Positions 24,318 through 33,379 are shown, numbered from the stretch's first letter. The stretch: DNA of 64,000 bases from Litoreibacter ponti (GCF_003054285.1 NZ_QBKS01000001.1:2356001-2420000); one strand, 5' to 3'. Made by a program: numbers and translations. Notes: a model not told the origin generated them from the letters alone.

Positions 24318-25205
24318 CTAAGCCGCCCGTTTGCGAAGTGCCCGCAGGCCAACGAGACCTGCGATCAGAAGCGGCAAGGTGGCGGGTAGTGGCACGGGAT
24401 CAGGCTCCGGCTCGTCCGAGGGACGGCCTTCGGCGTTACTCAGGAACGAGGGTGTGTTTTGCGTGAAGCTAAACCCATCGCTCGTGACATAGGACAGATA
24501 CCCTGTGCTGAGAAAATCGCTGGTGCCCGACCCACCATTTGCGCTTCCCGAGCTTCCACTATTGAGGCTCAAAAGCACACCAAAGCTTTGGCCTGCATTC
24601 AGATCGAGCGTGACTTGAATCACCTGATCTATCGAAATCACGTCCGCGGGCGGAGCGACGCTTCCACCGACAATCGTGCTCAAAGACCCGTCGAGGAAGC
24701 TGACAACGTTGTTGGACCGCGCTTCTTGGCGTTGAAAGATATTTGAGCCACTGGCGAATGCCGTTGCCCTAAGGGTTGCGCTAAAGGACGTCGAACTGTT
24801 CGGGCCACTTGCGCTCAGCATGCCATCGAAGTCGAACAGAAAGGTAATTTGCCCGGCGGTCGTGGCTGAAAAACTCTCGCTTACGCTAATCAACGCACTG
24901 CTGGTTGCACGACCTCTGAAAGGTGCGCCTGGCCCGAATGTCGCGCTTGACCCGAGCTTGAAAATGCCCGTGGTCGGATCGACCTCCAGATCGGCTGCTG
25001 CGTCCGCGCGACCGAGGCTCGCGGCCTGACTGTCATCAATGGGGTTCAGAAAATTGCTGACCCCGCGATCCTGGTTGTTCACGACCCTAATATCGGTCGT
25101 ATCAAGATCTTCCGCCGTGGTTCGGACACCTGAATTGAATGTCGCAGCGGATGAGACGCTGACAAAAAGTCCTATGAAAATAGATGCGAGAAAAAGTCCT
25201 CTCAT
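24318..25205 (-). CDS. VPLPA-CTERM sorting domain-containing exported protein
   Basis: This 295-residue protein has an N-terminal signal peptide (LFLASIFIGLFVSVSSA, residues 4-20). A low-complexity Ser/Thr/Gly/Asn-rich middle predicts beta-strands. It ends in a canonical sorting tail: VPLPATLPLL, a transmembrane stretch and RKRAA. Such tails are recognised by a dedicated exosortase, which cuts and processes the protein for surface or matrix display. No exosortase gene is in the window, so the enzyme must be encoded elsewhere. The function of the body is unknown; such proteins are often tied to exopolysaccharide loci. Only a weak AGAGGAT precedes the start. Confidence 0.85.
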   Translation of the reverse strand: MRGLFLASIFIGLFVSVSSAATFNSGVRTTAEDLDTTDIRVVNNQDRGVSNFLNPIDDSQAASLGRADAAADLEVDPTTGIFKLGSSATFGPGAPFRGRATSSALISVSESFSATTAGQITFLFDFDGMLSASGPNSSTSFSATLRATAFASGSNIFQRQEARSNNVVSFLDGSLSTIVGGSVAPPADVISIDQVIQVTLDLNAGQSFGVLLSLNSGSSGSANGGSGTSDFLSTGYLSYVTSDGFSFTQNTPSFLSNAEGRPSDEPEPDPVPLPATLPLLIAGLVGLRALRKRAA

Positions 25206-25388
25206 AATTGATCCTCTTTAAGCTGGAATCGTGGTTAAGCCTTAAACACTAAGAAAATGTCCTTTTGAGTCAATCTTCAGCCCCAAATCAACAGCGCCCG
25301 CACCACCTAAATCACCGTAATCTGGTCGGAAAGTCGCCCCAATCGCCCCTTAACCGTGCATCCTGTCAATTCTGGAAGGAGACGAGTT

Positions 25389-25523
25389 ATGGATGGTTAC
25401 AACTTTGCAATGCTGGCCTCGGTCGGCGGCGGCGCGTTCCTGTGCGGCGTGGCAGTCATGTATGTGGTGATGAACCGCACGTGGAAAAAGCGCGACGCGG
25501 AGCGTGCAGCAGCAGGCGCCTAA
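25389..25523 (+). CDS. 44-residue single-helix membrane protein
   Basis: A small frame runs from an ATG at 25389 with a very strong ribosome binding site (GGAAGGAGA, about seven bases upstream) to a TAA, with an intrinsic terminator 24 bases later. The product has one hydrophobic helix (MLASVGGGAFLCGVAVMYVVM) and a basic tail (RTWKKRDAERAAA), so the C-terminus should be cytoplasmic. The quality of the translation signal and the terminator argue for a real gene. Function unknown. Confidence 0.62.
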   Translation: MDGYNFAMLASVGGGAFLCGVAVMYVVMNRTWKKRDAERAAAGA

Positions 25524-25546
25524 GCCCAAGTCCGCACCAAAAAGAA

Positions 25547-25576
25547 AAACGCCCCGTCCGGTCAGACGGGGCGTTT
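25547..25576. terminator. Bidirectional intrinsic terminator
   Basis: A perfect 12-base stem (AAACGCCCCGTC / GACGGGGCGTTT) with a six-base loop has T-rich flanks on both strands. It ends the mini-gene on the plus strand and the peptide transporter operon on the minus strand. Confidence 0.88.
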
Positions 25577-25598
25577 CTTATTTCTCAGACCGGCGCGC

Positions 25599-27143
25599 TT
25601 ACGCGAACCACCAACGCTCCATGAAGCGGGAGCTGTCCATCTGGAACACGTTGCCGATGGTACCCGAGTTGGCCAGCTTCGACGAATGCGCGTCCACATA
25701 GTTGGCGTACATCGGCACGACCGTGCCACCTTCTTTCGAGCAGAGCATCTGCATCTCGGTGTACATCTCTTTGCGCTTGGCGCTATCGAGCTCCGCGCGG
25801 GCGGTCAGTAGCAGCTCCTGAAAGCGTGCATTTTCCCAGCCCGTGTCGTTCCACGGAACACCGGTCTCGTAGGCGGTCGAGAACATCCAGTCCTCGGTCG
25901 CACGGCCGGACCAGTAGCAAGCACACCATGGCTTCTTCAGCCAGACGTTGGACCAGTAGCCGTCATCGGGTTCTTGGACCACGTTGATCTCGATGCCGGA
26001 TGCCTTGGCCGAGTTCTGGTACAGCTGGGCCGCGTCTATGGCGTTCGGGAACGCCGCGTTGGCGGCTGACAGATCGACCTTCAGGCCTTCCATACCGGCT
26101 TCTTTCAGCAGGGACTTGGCGCGGTCCGGATCGTAGTCGTTCTGCTCCAGATCGGCAGCGAAATACTGGTTCGCGGGGCCGATCGGGTGGTCGTTGGCAA
26201 CCTTGCCATGGCCTTGCAGGATCTTGTCGACCAGTTCCTGGCGGTTGACGGAGTGCTTGAGCGCCTGACGCACCTTCAGGTTGGTGAAGGGGTCCGCGCC
26301 GGTCAGCATCGGAAAGGTGAAGTGCTGGTTGCCTGTCACTTCCATGATCTCGACCATCGGGTTGGCCTTCAGCAGGGCCTCGGTCTTGAAGTCGACCCGG
26401 TTCACCGCATCGACCTGTCCGGTCATCAGCGCGTTCATCCGGGCGGAGCTGTCGTTGATCGCGATGACTTCGACCTCGTCAAAGTGCCCTGCGCTGTCGC
26501 CCTTGTAGTGGTTCGGGTAGCGCTTGCCGACGAAACGGACACCGGGATCGAAGGACTCGACCTGGTAAAGGCCCGTGCCGATACCCTTCGAGATCGCCTC
26601 GTCAATCTGGCCCGCAGGGAACATGATGATGTGGTAGTCAGACAGCAGGAACGGGAAGTCGGCGTTGCCGGCCTTCAGCGTCATCTGAATCTCGTGCTCG
26701 CCCAGCTTCTTCATCTCGGTGATGGCCGATACGATCGGCTGTGCAGCGGACTTGGCGCCTTCTGCCACGTGCATGTTGAGCGACTCGATCACATCGTCGG
26801 CCCCGAAGGACTTGCCGTTGTGGAAGGTCACGCCCTGGCGCAGCTTGAAGGTCCAGGTCTTGGCATCGGCAGAGGCTTCCCAGCTTTCCGCCAGCTCGCC
26901 GGTGAGCTGCCCGTCGGCGCTGACTTCGGTCAGGCAATCAAACACGGCACCGTGGGCGCACATGATCATGAAGCTGTCAGAATGCGTCCGACCGTCCCAA
27001 CTGTCGGATGTGTTGGCGCCAGCAAGGCCAAGGCGCAGGCGCCCGCCCTTCTTGGCTTGCGCGCGCACCGGCAGGCCCGTCGCGGACAGAACGCCCGCGG
27101 CAACACCTGTCTTCAGCAGGCTGCGTCTTGAAATCTGTGACAT
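25599..27143 (-). CDS. Peptide/dipeptide ABC transporter substrate-binding protein
   Basis: This 514-residue solute-binding protein of family 5 (SBP_bac_5) has a twin-arginine signal (SRRSLLKTG, residues 5-13, then an AxA site near 30), so it is probably exported folded by Tat. The family core is seen at ELAESWEASADAKTWTFKLRQGVTFHNG. It should bind oligopeptides, dipeptides or related ligands in the periplasm. It is the last gene of the transporter operon, 78 bases after the ATPase gene; a GC-rich stem-loop in that gap may separate its message. GGGAG precedes the ATG. Confidence 0.9.
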   Translation of the reverse strand: MSQISRRSLLKTGVAAGVLSATGLPVRAQAKKGGRLRLGLAGANTSDSWDGRTHSDSFMIMCAHGAVFDCLTEVSADGQLTGELAESWEASADAKTWTFKLRQGVTFHNGKSFGADDVIESLNMHVAEGAKSAAQPIVSAITEMKKLGEHEIQMTLKAGNADFPFLLSDYHIIMFPAGQIDEAISKGIGTGLYQVESFDPGVRFVGKRYPNHYKGDSAGHFDEVEVIAINDSSARMNALMTGQVDAVNRVDFKTEALLKANPMVEIMEVTGNQHFTFPMLTGADPFTNLKVRQALKHSVNRQELVDKILQGHGKVANDHPIGPANQYFAADLEQNDYDPDRAKSLLKEAGMEGLKVDLSAANAAFPNAIDAAQLYQNSAKASGIEINVVQEPDDGYWSNVWLKKPWCACYWSGRATEDWMFSTAYETGVPWNDTGWENARFQELLLTARAELDSAKRKEMYTEMQMLCSKEGGTVVPMYANYVDAHSSKLANSGTIGNVFQMDSSRFMERWWFA

Positions 27144-27221
27144 ACATTTTCTCCCATTGTTGTCAGATCAGGCGGCTTTCCCCGCCCGTGTTGTCAGCCC
27201 CAGAGTGGGGGGCGATTCGTG

Positions 27222-28868
27222 CTACATCTTATCAACTGCCGCATCGCCGATGTTATCAACTCCGCGTTCTTTGAGCAGGTTGGTCAGCCAGTCCGGGTCC
27301 ATTTCCGGCACCGAGCTGAGTAGCAAATCGGTGTAGGCGTGATGCGGCGGCTTGAACATGTCGGCCTTTGGCCCCTGCTCCACCACCTCGCCATCTTTCA
27401 TCACCACCACCTCGTCAGAGATCGACCGCACGGTCGCCAGATCGTGGGTGATGAACATGTAGCTGAGGCCCTTTTCGTCCTGCAGCTTAGCCAAGAGCTT
27501 CAGGATGCCTTCCGCAACCAGTTGATCCAGCGCGGATGTCACCTCGTCGCAGATGATGAACTTCGGCTCCGCGGCCAGCGCGCGGGCGATGCCGATGCGC
27601 TGCTTTTGGCCGCCCGACAGCTCGGATGGCAGCCGGTCGATATATTGCGTGGGCTCCAGCTCGATCTCGGCCAGCAGCTCTTCGACCTTCTTGCGCTTCT
27701 CGCGGCCTTTGAGGCCGAGGTAGAATTCAACCGGCCGCCCGATGGTCTCGCCAATGCTCTTGCGCGGGTTCAACGCGGTGTCGGCCATCTGGTAGATCAT
27801 CTGGGCCTGCCGCAGCTGATCCTTGTTGCGGCTCTTGTAGCTCAGGGGCAGCTTCTGCCCGTCAAATTCGATATGCCCGATGCGCGGCGGCAAAAGCCCG
27901 GTGATGCAGCGCGCGGTCGTGGACTTGCCCGAACCGCTTTCGCCCACCACGGCCACCGTGCGGCCCGCATGGATGTCGAAGCTGACATCGTGCAGCACGT
28001 CGATCTTGCCATAGGCCGCCGTCACGCCGCAGACGCTCACGACAGGCGTTGCCGACGTGTTGATCGCGGGCTTTGCAGGACGCTCAAAACTGCGCACGGC
28101 CCATAGTGACTTGGTATAGTCCTCCTTTGGGTGGGACAGCATCGTGCGGGTGTCGGCTTCTTCGACCTCGTCGCCTTTCAGCAGCACTTTGATCTTGTCG
28201 GCCATCTGCGCCACGACCGCTAGGTCGTGAGTGATGTAGATCGCCGCGGTGTCGAATTGATCGACGATATCGCGGATCGAGGCCAGAACCTCGATCTGGG
28301 TGGTCACGTCGAGCGCCGTGGTCGGCTCGTCAAAGATAATCAGGTCTGGTCGGCAGGCCATCGCCATCGCCGTCATCGCCCGCTGCAGCTGGCCGCCGGA
28401 GACCTGATGGGGGTAGCGGAAACCGATCTCGTCCGGATTGGGCAAACGCAAGCGCCGATAAAGCTCGATCCCGTCCTTCGTGCTTTCGGCCTTGCCGGCA
28501 ACGCCGTGCTGAACCGGACCTTCAGTGTGCTGGTCCATCAGCTTATGCGCTGGGTTGAAACTGGCCGCCGCAGACTGCGCAACATATGCAATGCGCTTGC
28601 CAAGGAGCGCGCGCTTCACCGCCGCCGATGCCTTGGTCAGCTCGACGCCGTCAAATTCGACTGTGCCTTCGGAAATGCGGACCCCATCGCGGGTGTAGCC
28701 CATGGCGGCGAGGCCAATCGTGGACTTGCCCGCGCCGGATTCGCCTATCATCCCCAGAACCTCGCCCTTGTTCAGGTCAAGATCGACACCGTTGATGATC
28801 GGGTTCCAGGTCTCGTCAGAGCGGCCTTCGATCTTGAGGCCGCGAATTTTCAGCAGCGGATCGCTCAT
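27222..28868 (-). CDS. Peptide ABC transporter ATP-binding protein with two fused nucleotide-binding domains
   Basis: The 548 residues hold two complete ABC ATPase domains. Each has a Walker A (GESGAGKST near residue 38, GESGSGKST near 315), an ABC signature (VSGGQLQRAM and LSGGQKQRIG) and a Walker B with DEPTTALD and DEVTSALD. This is a fusion of DppD-like and DppF-like subunits, so one chain can power the importer. The true start is at 28868 where ATGA overlaps the permease stop. A much longer open frame extends upstream only by reading through the permease gene in another frame. Confidence 0.92.
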   Translation of the reverse strand: MSDPLLKIRGLKIEGRSDETWNPIINGVDLDLNKGEVLGMIGESGAGKSTIGLAAMGYTRDGVRISEGTVEFDGVELTKASAAVKRALLGKRIAYVAQSAAASFNPAHKLMDQHTEGPVQHGVAGKAESTKDGIELYRRLRLPNPDEIGFRYPHQVSGGQLQRAMTAMAMACRPDLIIFDEPTTALDVTTQIEVLASIRDIVDQFDTAAIYITHDLAVVAQMADKIKVLLKGDEVEEADTRTMLSHPKEDYTKSLWAVRSFERPAKPAINTSATPVVSVCGVTAAYGKIDVLHDVSFDIHAGRTVAVVGESGSGKSTTARCITGLLPPRIGHIEFDGQKLPLSYKSRNKDQLRQAQMIYQMADTALNPRKSIGETIGRPVEFYLGLKGREKRKKVEELLAEIELEPTQYIDRLPSELSGGQKQRIGIARALAAEPKFIICDEVTSALDQLVAEGILKLLAKLQDEKGLSYMFITHDLATVRSISDEVVVMKDGEVVEQGPKADMFKPPHHAYTDLLLSSVPEMDPDWLTNLLKERGVDNIGDAAVDKM

Positions 28869-30064
28869 TCTTTCAGCCCCGAGGATTTGTGCAGCATCCA
28901 GTCCACAACGAAGTTGACCCCCACGGTCAGCAGCGCAATGGCACCCGCGGCCAGCAACGGCGTTACGGCAGCGTTGGGCGCGAAAGCGGCAAAATTGATG
29001 AACTGCGACAGGTCGCGCACCATGGTGCCCCAATCCGCGAAGGGCGGCTGGATGCCGACACCCAGGAAGGACAGCGATGCGATCGTCAGGAACACGAAGC
29101 AGAACCGCAATCCGAATTCGGCCAGAAGCGGCGCGTAGGCATTGGGCAGCATCTCGCGGAAGACCAAGTACCCAAGCCCCTCGCCGCGCAGTTTGGCGGC
29201 CTCGATATAATCCATCACGACGATATTCTGACCCACGGCGCGCGACAGGCGGAAGACCCGTGTCGAGTCGATGACCGCGATGATCAGGATCATGTAGATC
29301 GTCACCTGCCACTTCTCGTTCCCCGCCCAAGCGGTCGCGATGGTCATCAAGAGCAGCGCGAAGATCAGGGCCGGGATCGCCATCAGCGCGTCGACGACGC
29401 GGCTGAGCAATTGATCAAGCCATCCGCCCAGTGTCGCCGCCAGAAAGCCCAGCGAGCCGCCCAGCAGGAACGCAAGGCACGTCGTCACGAATGCAATGCC
29501 CACCGTGTTCTGCGCCCCGAAAATCAGGCGCGACAGGATATCGCGACCGATCTGGTCGGTGCCCAGTGGGAAGTCCGGATTGCCGCCCAGCGCCGGGTTT
29601 CCGCCTGCAACGACATTGGCAGCGCCCAGAACCTCTTCCTGACCGTGGGGCGCAATGACGCCAGCAAAGATCGAAACGATGGCGTAAACAATGATCACCA
29701 GCACGCCAAAGGCGGCGGTCAGCGGCATGGAGCGGAACAGCTTCTTGCTCGCTTCAGTGCCCACATTGCGAAAGATCGTGCGAAAGACCCATGCGGCGGC
29801 GGCGAACATCAACAAGCCCTGCACGGCCCAGCGGAAGAAGATCACGCCCGCTTGCGGCACGCCGTCGACGCTTTGCGGCTGGAAGAAGTAGTACACCGTG
29901 AACAGAAGCGCCGCGGCAGCCAGCATGTAGCCGAAGGCGACGCCGAAGGTCATATCGCGGAAATAGGGCGCGTTGCCCGTCGCCTTTTGCCCGGCAAAGC
30001 GGAACAGCCACCCAAACGCTGACAGGACGGCCAAAAGGCCAATGATCCAAACAAGCGCGTTCAT
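28865..30064 (-). CDS. Peptide ABC transporter permease (DppC-like) with extended N-terminus
   Basis: This 399-residue permease carries the EAA motif of binding-protein-dependent permeases (EAAKLRGEGLGYLVFREMLPNA, about 290-311) and six C-terminal helices as in DppC. Family members usually have about 280-310 residues. The extra 100 at the N-terminus add three hydrophobic helices (ALVWIIGLLAVLSAFGWLF, VAFGYMLAAAALLFTVYYFF, FFRWAVQGLLMFAAAAWVF) before the usual first helix. It pairs with the DppB-like permease, and four-base overlaps link both neighbours. Confidence 0.9.
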   Translation of the reverse strand: MNALVWIIGLLAVLSAFGWLFRFAGQKATGNAPYFRDMTFGVAFGYMLAAAALLFTVYYFFQPQSVDGVPQAGVIFFRWAVQGLLMFAAAAWVFRTIFRNVGTEASKKLFRSMPLTAAFGVLVIIVYAIVSIFAGVIAPHGQEEVLGAANVVAGGNPALGGNPDFPLGTDQIGRDILSRLIFGAQNTVGIAFVTTCLAFLLGGSLGFLAATLGGWLDQLLSRVVDALMAIPALIFALLLMTIATAWAGNEKWQVTIYMILIIAVIDSTRVFRLSRAVGQNIVVMDYIEAAKLRGEGLGYLVFREMLPNAYAPLLAEFGLRFCFVFLTIASLSFLGVGIQPPFADWGTMVRDLSQFINFAAFAPNAAVTPLLAAGAIALLTVGVNFVVDWMLHKSSGLKE

Positions 30065-31062
30065 TTCGGATGCCTCAGACGTGGGTTGGAAATGATCGAC
30101 AGGATGTCAGCCGTCAGGTTGAGCAGAATATAGACAGCCGCGAAGATCAGGCAGCAGGCCTGTACCACCGGGATGTCGCGGATCTTGACCGAGTCGACGA
30201 AAAGCTGGCCGATACCGGGATAGACGAAGACCACCTCCACCACGACAACGCCGGTCACGAGAAACGCAAGGTTCAGCGCGACCACCGTGATGATCGGCGC
30301 GAGGGCGTTGGGCAACGCATGGGTCACGATCACCCGCATCGGGCTTAGACCCTTGAGGCGGGCCATCTCGATATAGGGGGACGCCAGCAGGTTGATGATC
30401 GCAGCGCGCGTCATGCGCATCATCTGCGCGGTAACGGCAAGGGTCAGGGTCAAGGCAGGCAGCATCGTCTTGTTCAACCGGTCGCTGAATTCCATGCCGG
30501 GGAAGATGTTGCTGAGCGACGGGAAGATCGGGTTCAGCACGGCCAGAAACAGGATCAGGATGTAGGCCAGGAAGAATTCCGGGCTGGAGATCGCCGATAG
30601 GGTCGAGACGTTCATCGCCTTATCGAAGGCTGAATTACGATAGAGCGCCGTCAGGATACCCAGGCCAACCGCCAGCGGCACCGAAATGGCCGCGCTGACG
30701 CCTGCAAGGAACAGAGTATTCTTCAACCGGGGCGCGATTTGCTCGACAACGGTGATCACATCCGTCCCCGTCGCGGTCGTGCCGAAATTGCCGGCAAACA
30801 GCGCTTGGCTAAGGGGAACACCCAGGTCGCCGCGCAGCACGCCGCCAAGCCAGGTGACATATCGGGTAAACGCGTTTTGATCGAGGCCAAGCTGCTCACG
30901 GATCGCCGCGACCGCCTCAGGTGTAGCCCCTTGGCCCAGAATGGCCTGCGCGAAATCGCCCGGAAGGGCGTTAACCGCCACAAAAATGATAATGGAAACT
31001 GCAAAAAGGGTGACGACCCCAAGCGCCAGGCGCTGCAAAATGATGCGAAGTAGACCAGCCAC
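30061..31062 (-). CDS. Peptide ABC transporter permease (DppB-like)
   Basis: This 333-residue permease has six hydrophobic helices and the EAA-type loop (EMARLKGLSPMRVIVTHALPNA near residue 235). The N-terminal helix pattern IILQRLALGVVTLFAVSIIIFVAV is typical of DppB. It is the first gene of the operon, so permeases come first and the binding protein last, unlike many dpp operons. The 96 bases upstream contain a palindrome at 31127-31141 that may be an operator. Confidence 0.91.
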   Translation of the reverse strand: MAGLLRIILQRLALGVVTLFAVSIIIFVAVNALPGDFAQAILGQGATPEAVAAIREQLGLDQNAFTRYVTWLGGVLRGDLGVPLSQALFAGNFGTTATGTDVITVVEQIAPRLKNTLFLAGVSAAISVPLAVGLGILTALYRNSAFDKAMNVSTLSAISSPEFFLAYILILFLAVLNPIFPSLSNIFPGMEFSDRLNKTMLPALTLTLAVTAQMMRMTRAAIINLLASPYIEMARLKGLSPMRVIVTHALPNALAPIITVVALNLAFLVTGVVVVEVVFVYPGIGQLFVDSVKIRDIPVVQACCLIFAAVYILLNLTADILSIISNPRLRHPK

Positions 31063-31126
31063 GTGTTCTCAGAGCATCCCGAAATTATCCCCATTGGTAG
31101 CAAAGCGTAACGGCTGAAGACCTGCT

Positions 31127-31141
31127 GTAAACCCGGTTTAC
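31127..31141. promoter_or_regulatory. Palindrome upstream of the peptide transporter operon
   Basis: Perfect 6-base arms GTAAAC and GTTTAC flank CCG, 65 bases before the first permease start. The symmetry resembles a regulator operator. No T-tract makes it a terminator for the proline iminopeptidase gene. Confidence 0.35.
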
Positions 31142-31158
31142 GGGAAAAATTCACGGTT

Positions 31159-32145
31159 TCAGAGATTTACGGTCTCATTATCGCGAAGTTCGTCGGTAAT
31201 CTTAACCAGCTCTGCCGTAATTGCGGGCTCCGACAGGGCATGACCGGAGGCCCGGATCATGCGCAAATCCGCCTTTGCCCAGCCATAGGCCAACTTGTAG
31301 GCCGAAATGGGCGGGCAGATCATGTCGTAGCGCCCCTGCACGATGGTCGCCGGGATATGCTCGATTTCCGAGCGACGGGCGAGGATCTGGCCGTCGCTTT
31401 CCAGAAAGCCCTTGTTGGTGAAGTAGTGGTTCTCCAGCCGCGCGAAGGCGCGGGCGTAGTCGGCGGGGCTCTCTCCGTGCCCGCCTGCGACGTTGAGCGC
31501 GGCCAACGCGTTCTCCCATCCCGCCCAGGCGCGGGCGTAGCGGGTCTCTAACGGCAAGTCGCCGGAAAACAGCCGTCGGCTGTAGGCCGCGATCAGGTCA
31601 TCCTGTTCGTCGGCCGGGATCAGGTCGGCAAACTGTTTCCAGCGCTCGGGGAAAAACTGTCCGGCCCCGCCGCCGTAGAACCAGTCAAGCTCTGCCTGCG
31701 TCATCAGGAACACGCCACGCAGCACCAGATGCACGACCCGGTCAGGATGCGCCTGCGCATAGATCAGCGCGAGCGTCGCACCCCAGCTGCCGCCAAATAC
31801 GATCCACTGGTCGACATCGAAGCGCTCGCGGATCAACTCGATGTCGCGCACGAGATGCCAGGTGGTGTTGTCGCGCACGCTGGCATGTGGCCGGGACCGC
31901 CCGCATCCGCGCTGATCGAACAGGAATATTCGATAAACCGCCGGATCGAAGTAGCGACGCATCGCTGGGCTACACCCGCCGCCGGGGCCGCCATGGAAGA
32001 CGACGACCGGGATGCCATCGGGATTTCCGCATTGCTCGACATAGATCCGGTGGCCCTCGCCCACGTCCAGCATCCGCTGGTCATAGGGATCAAGCGGGGG
32101 ATACAGGTGCGACACAGCGCGGTTTTGTCCTGACGATCGGTCCAT
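31159..32145 (-). CDS. pip: Proline iminopeptidase
   Basis: This 328-residue alpha/beta hydrolase removes N-terminal proline from peptides. The oxyanion-hole motif HGGPGGG is at 51-57, FDQRGCGRS at 76-84 and the nucleophile elbow GGSWG at 118-122 with Ser120. The catalytic His is likely in ASGHALSE near the C-terminus. All match the S33 family. It is encoded directly upstream of the peptide importer on the same strand, so uptake and degradation of peptides may be linked. It is divergent from ubiG. Confidence 0.93.
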   Translation of the reverse strand: MDRSSGQNRAVSHLYPPLDPYDQRMLDVGEGHRIYVEQCGNPDGIPVVVFHGGPGGGCSPAMRRYFDPAVYRIFLFDQRGCGRSRPHASVRDNTTWHLVRDIELIRERFDVDQWIVFGGSWGATLALIYAQAHPDRVVHLVLRGVFLMTQAELDWFYGGGAGQFFPERWKQFADLIPADEQDDLIAAYSRRLFSGDLPLETRYARAWAGWENALAALNVAGGHGESPADYARAFARLENHYFTNKGFLESDGQILARRSEIEHIPATIVQGRYDMICPPISAYKLAYGWAKADLRMIRASGHALSEPAITAELVKITDELRDNETVNL

Positions 32146-32211
32146 GAGACCCTATATAAACCACGACCCACCGGGCACCATGCCTGATGAAAAAGAATCC
32201 AAGGACGTACC

Positions 32212-32964
32212 ATGAGCACAAATACCGTCGACCCGTCGGAAGTGGCCAAGTTCGAAGCGATGGCCGCCGAGTGGTGGGATCTGAACGGCAAATTCAAGCC
32301 GCTGCATATGCTCAATCCCTGCAGGCTGGACTATATCACAAGCCAGATCGCCGCGGAATATGATCGCGATCTCAACGGTGACGCGCCCTTTGCCGGTCTG
32401 CGCATACTTGATATCGGATGTGGGGGCGGCCTGCTGTCAGAGCCGATGGCACGTCTTGGCGCCGATGTCGTCGGAGCGGATGCGGCGGGCGGTAACATTC
32501 CGGTCGCGCAGGTTCATGCGGCGCAATCGGGCCTTGAGATCGACTATCGCCATACGACGGCAGAGAGCCTTGCCGCGTCGGGCGAGCAATTCGACGTCGT
32601 GCTGAACATGGAGGTGGTAGAGCACGTCGCCGACCCCTTGGCCTTTCTGACCGCATGCCAGACGCTTCTGAAGCCGGGCGGGCTGATGATCTGCTCGACG
32701 CTCAACCGAAATCCCAAAAGCTTCCTAGCCGCGATCATCGGGGCCGAGCACATCATGAAATGGCTACCGAAAGGCACCCATGACTGGTCCAAGTTCATCA
32801 CGCCCGATGAGCTGTTTCATCTGATCAATAAGGCGGGGCTGGACCCTGTCGACCGAAAGGGCTTCGTTTTCAACCCGATCACGTGGGACTGGTCCCTGTC
32901 GGATCGCGACCTGTCGGTGAATTACGTCACCGCAAGCCTCAAGTCTCCATCAGCGAGCGCCTGA
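32212..32964 (+). CDS. ubiG: Ubiquinone biosynthesis O-methyltransferase UbiG
   Basis: This 250-residue methyltransferase catalyses both O-methylations of ubiquinone synthesis. The N-terminal family segment AAEWWDLNGKFKPLHMLNPCRL is at 18-39. SAM motif I is DIGCGGGLLSEPMARLGADV near residue 66, and NMEVVEHVADP near 127. A clear ribosome binding site is not obvious, but the N-terminus matches the family. Its 3' end overlaps the convergent MarR gene by 26 bases. Confidence 0.95.
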   Translation: MSTNTVDPSEVAKFEAMAAEWWDLNGKFKPLHMLNPCRLDYITSQIAAEYDRDLNGDAPFAGLRILDIGCGGGLLSEPMARLGADVVGADAAGGNIPVAQVHAAQSGLEIDYRHTTAESLAASGEQFDVVLNMEVVEHVADPLAFLTACQTLLKPGGLMICSTLNRNPKSFLAAIIGAEHIMKWLPKGTHDWSKFITPDELFHLINKAGLDPVDRKGFVFNPITWDWSLSDRDLSVNYVTASLKSPSASA

Positions 32965-33379
32965 TCGCGCGCAGCACGGGGACGGCGCCGCGCACCTTTT
33001 CCTCGCCAATCCTCTCGACAAGATCGCCCATCACCGGGCCGATTGCAGCCAGTGCCGCCTGACGCGCCGCGCGCCCTGCCGGGCTGATGACAACCTGCTT
33101 ACGCCGCGCATCGTCCCAATCGGGCGAGACGTGAATATGCCCCGCCCATTCCAGCTTGTTGAGCGTGTTGGTCATAGCGCCCCGTGTAAGCGCGAAGCTT
33201 TTGGCCAGTTGTGCCGGCGTGCGCGGCTCCGAGAGTTGGGCGAGATGATTGAGAACCGAGAAATGCGACAGCTCCATACCCTTGGGCAGCACCTTGCTGA
33301 GCGTGTTGCGCGCAAGCTGGTCCGCCATGAACAACTCGCTGAACAGCGAGGCGGCGATCGTGTCTTTGGTCTCGGTCAT
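32939..33379 (-). CDS. MarR-family transcriptional regulator
   Basis: This 146-residue winged-helix regulator has LSHFSVLNHLAQLSEPRTPAQLAKSF, the recognition segment TRGAMTNTLNKLEWAGHI near residue 68, and the wing DARRKQVVISPAGRAA. MarR proteins bind palindromic operators as dimers and respond to small phenolics or oxidants. It abuts the nitrilase-family gene and is the last of four same-strand genes starting with comF. Target unknown. Confidence 0.88.
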   Translation of the reverse strand: MTETKDTIAASLFSELFMADQLARNTLSKVLPKGMELSHFSVLNHLAQLSEPRTPAQLAKSFALTRGAMTNTLNKLEWAGHIHVSPDWDDARRKQVVISPAGRAARQAALAAIGPVMGDLVERIGEEKVRGAVPVLRAIRRSLMET

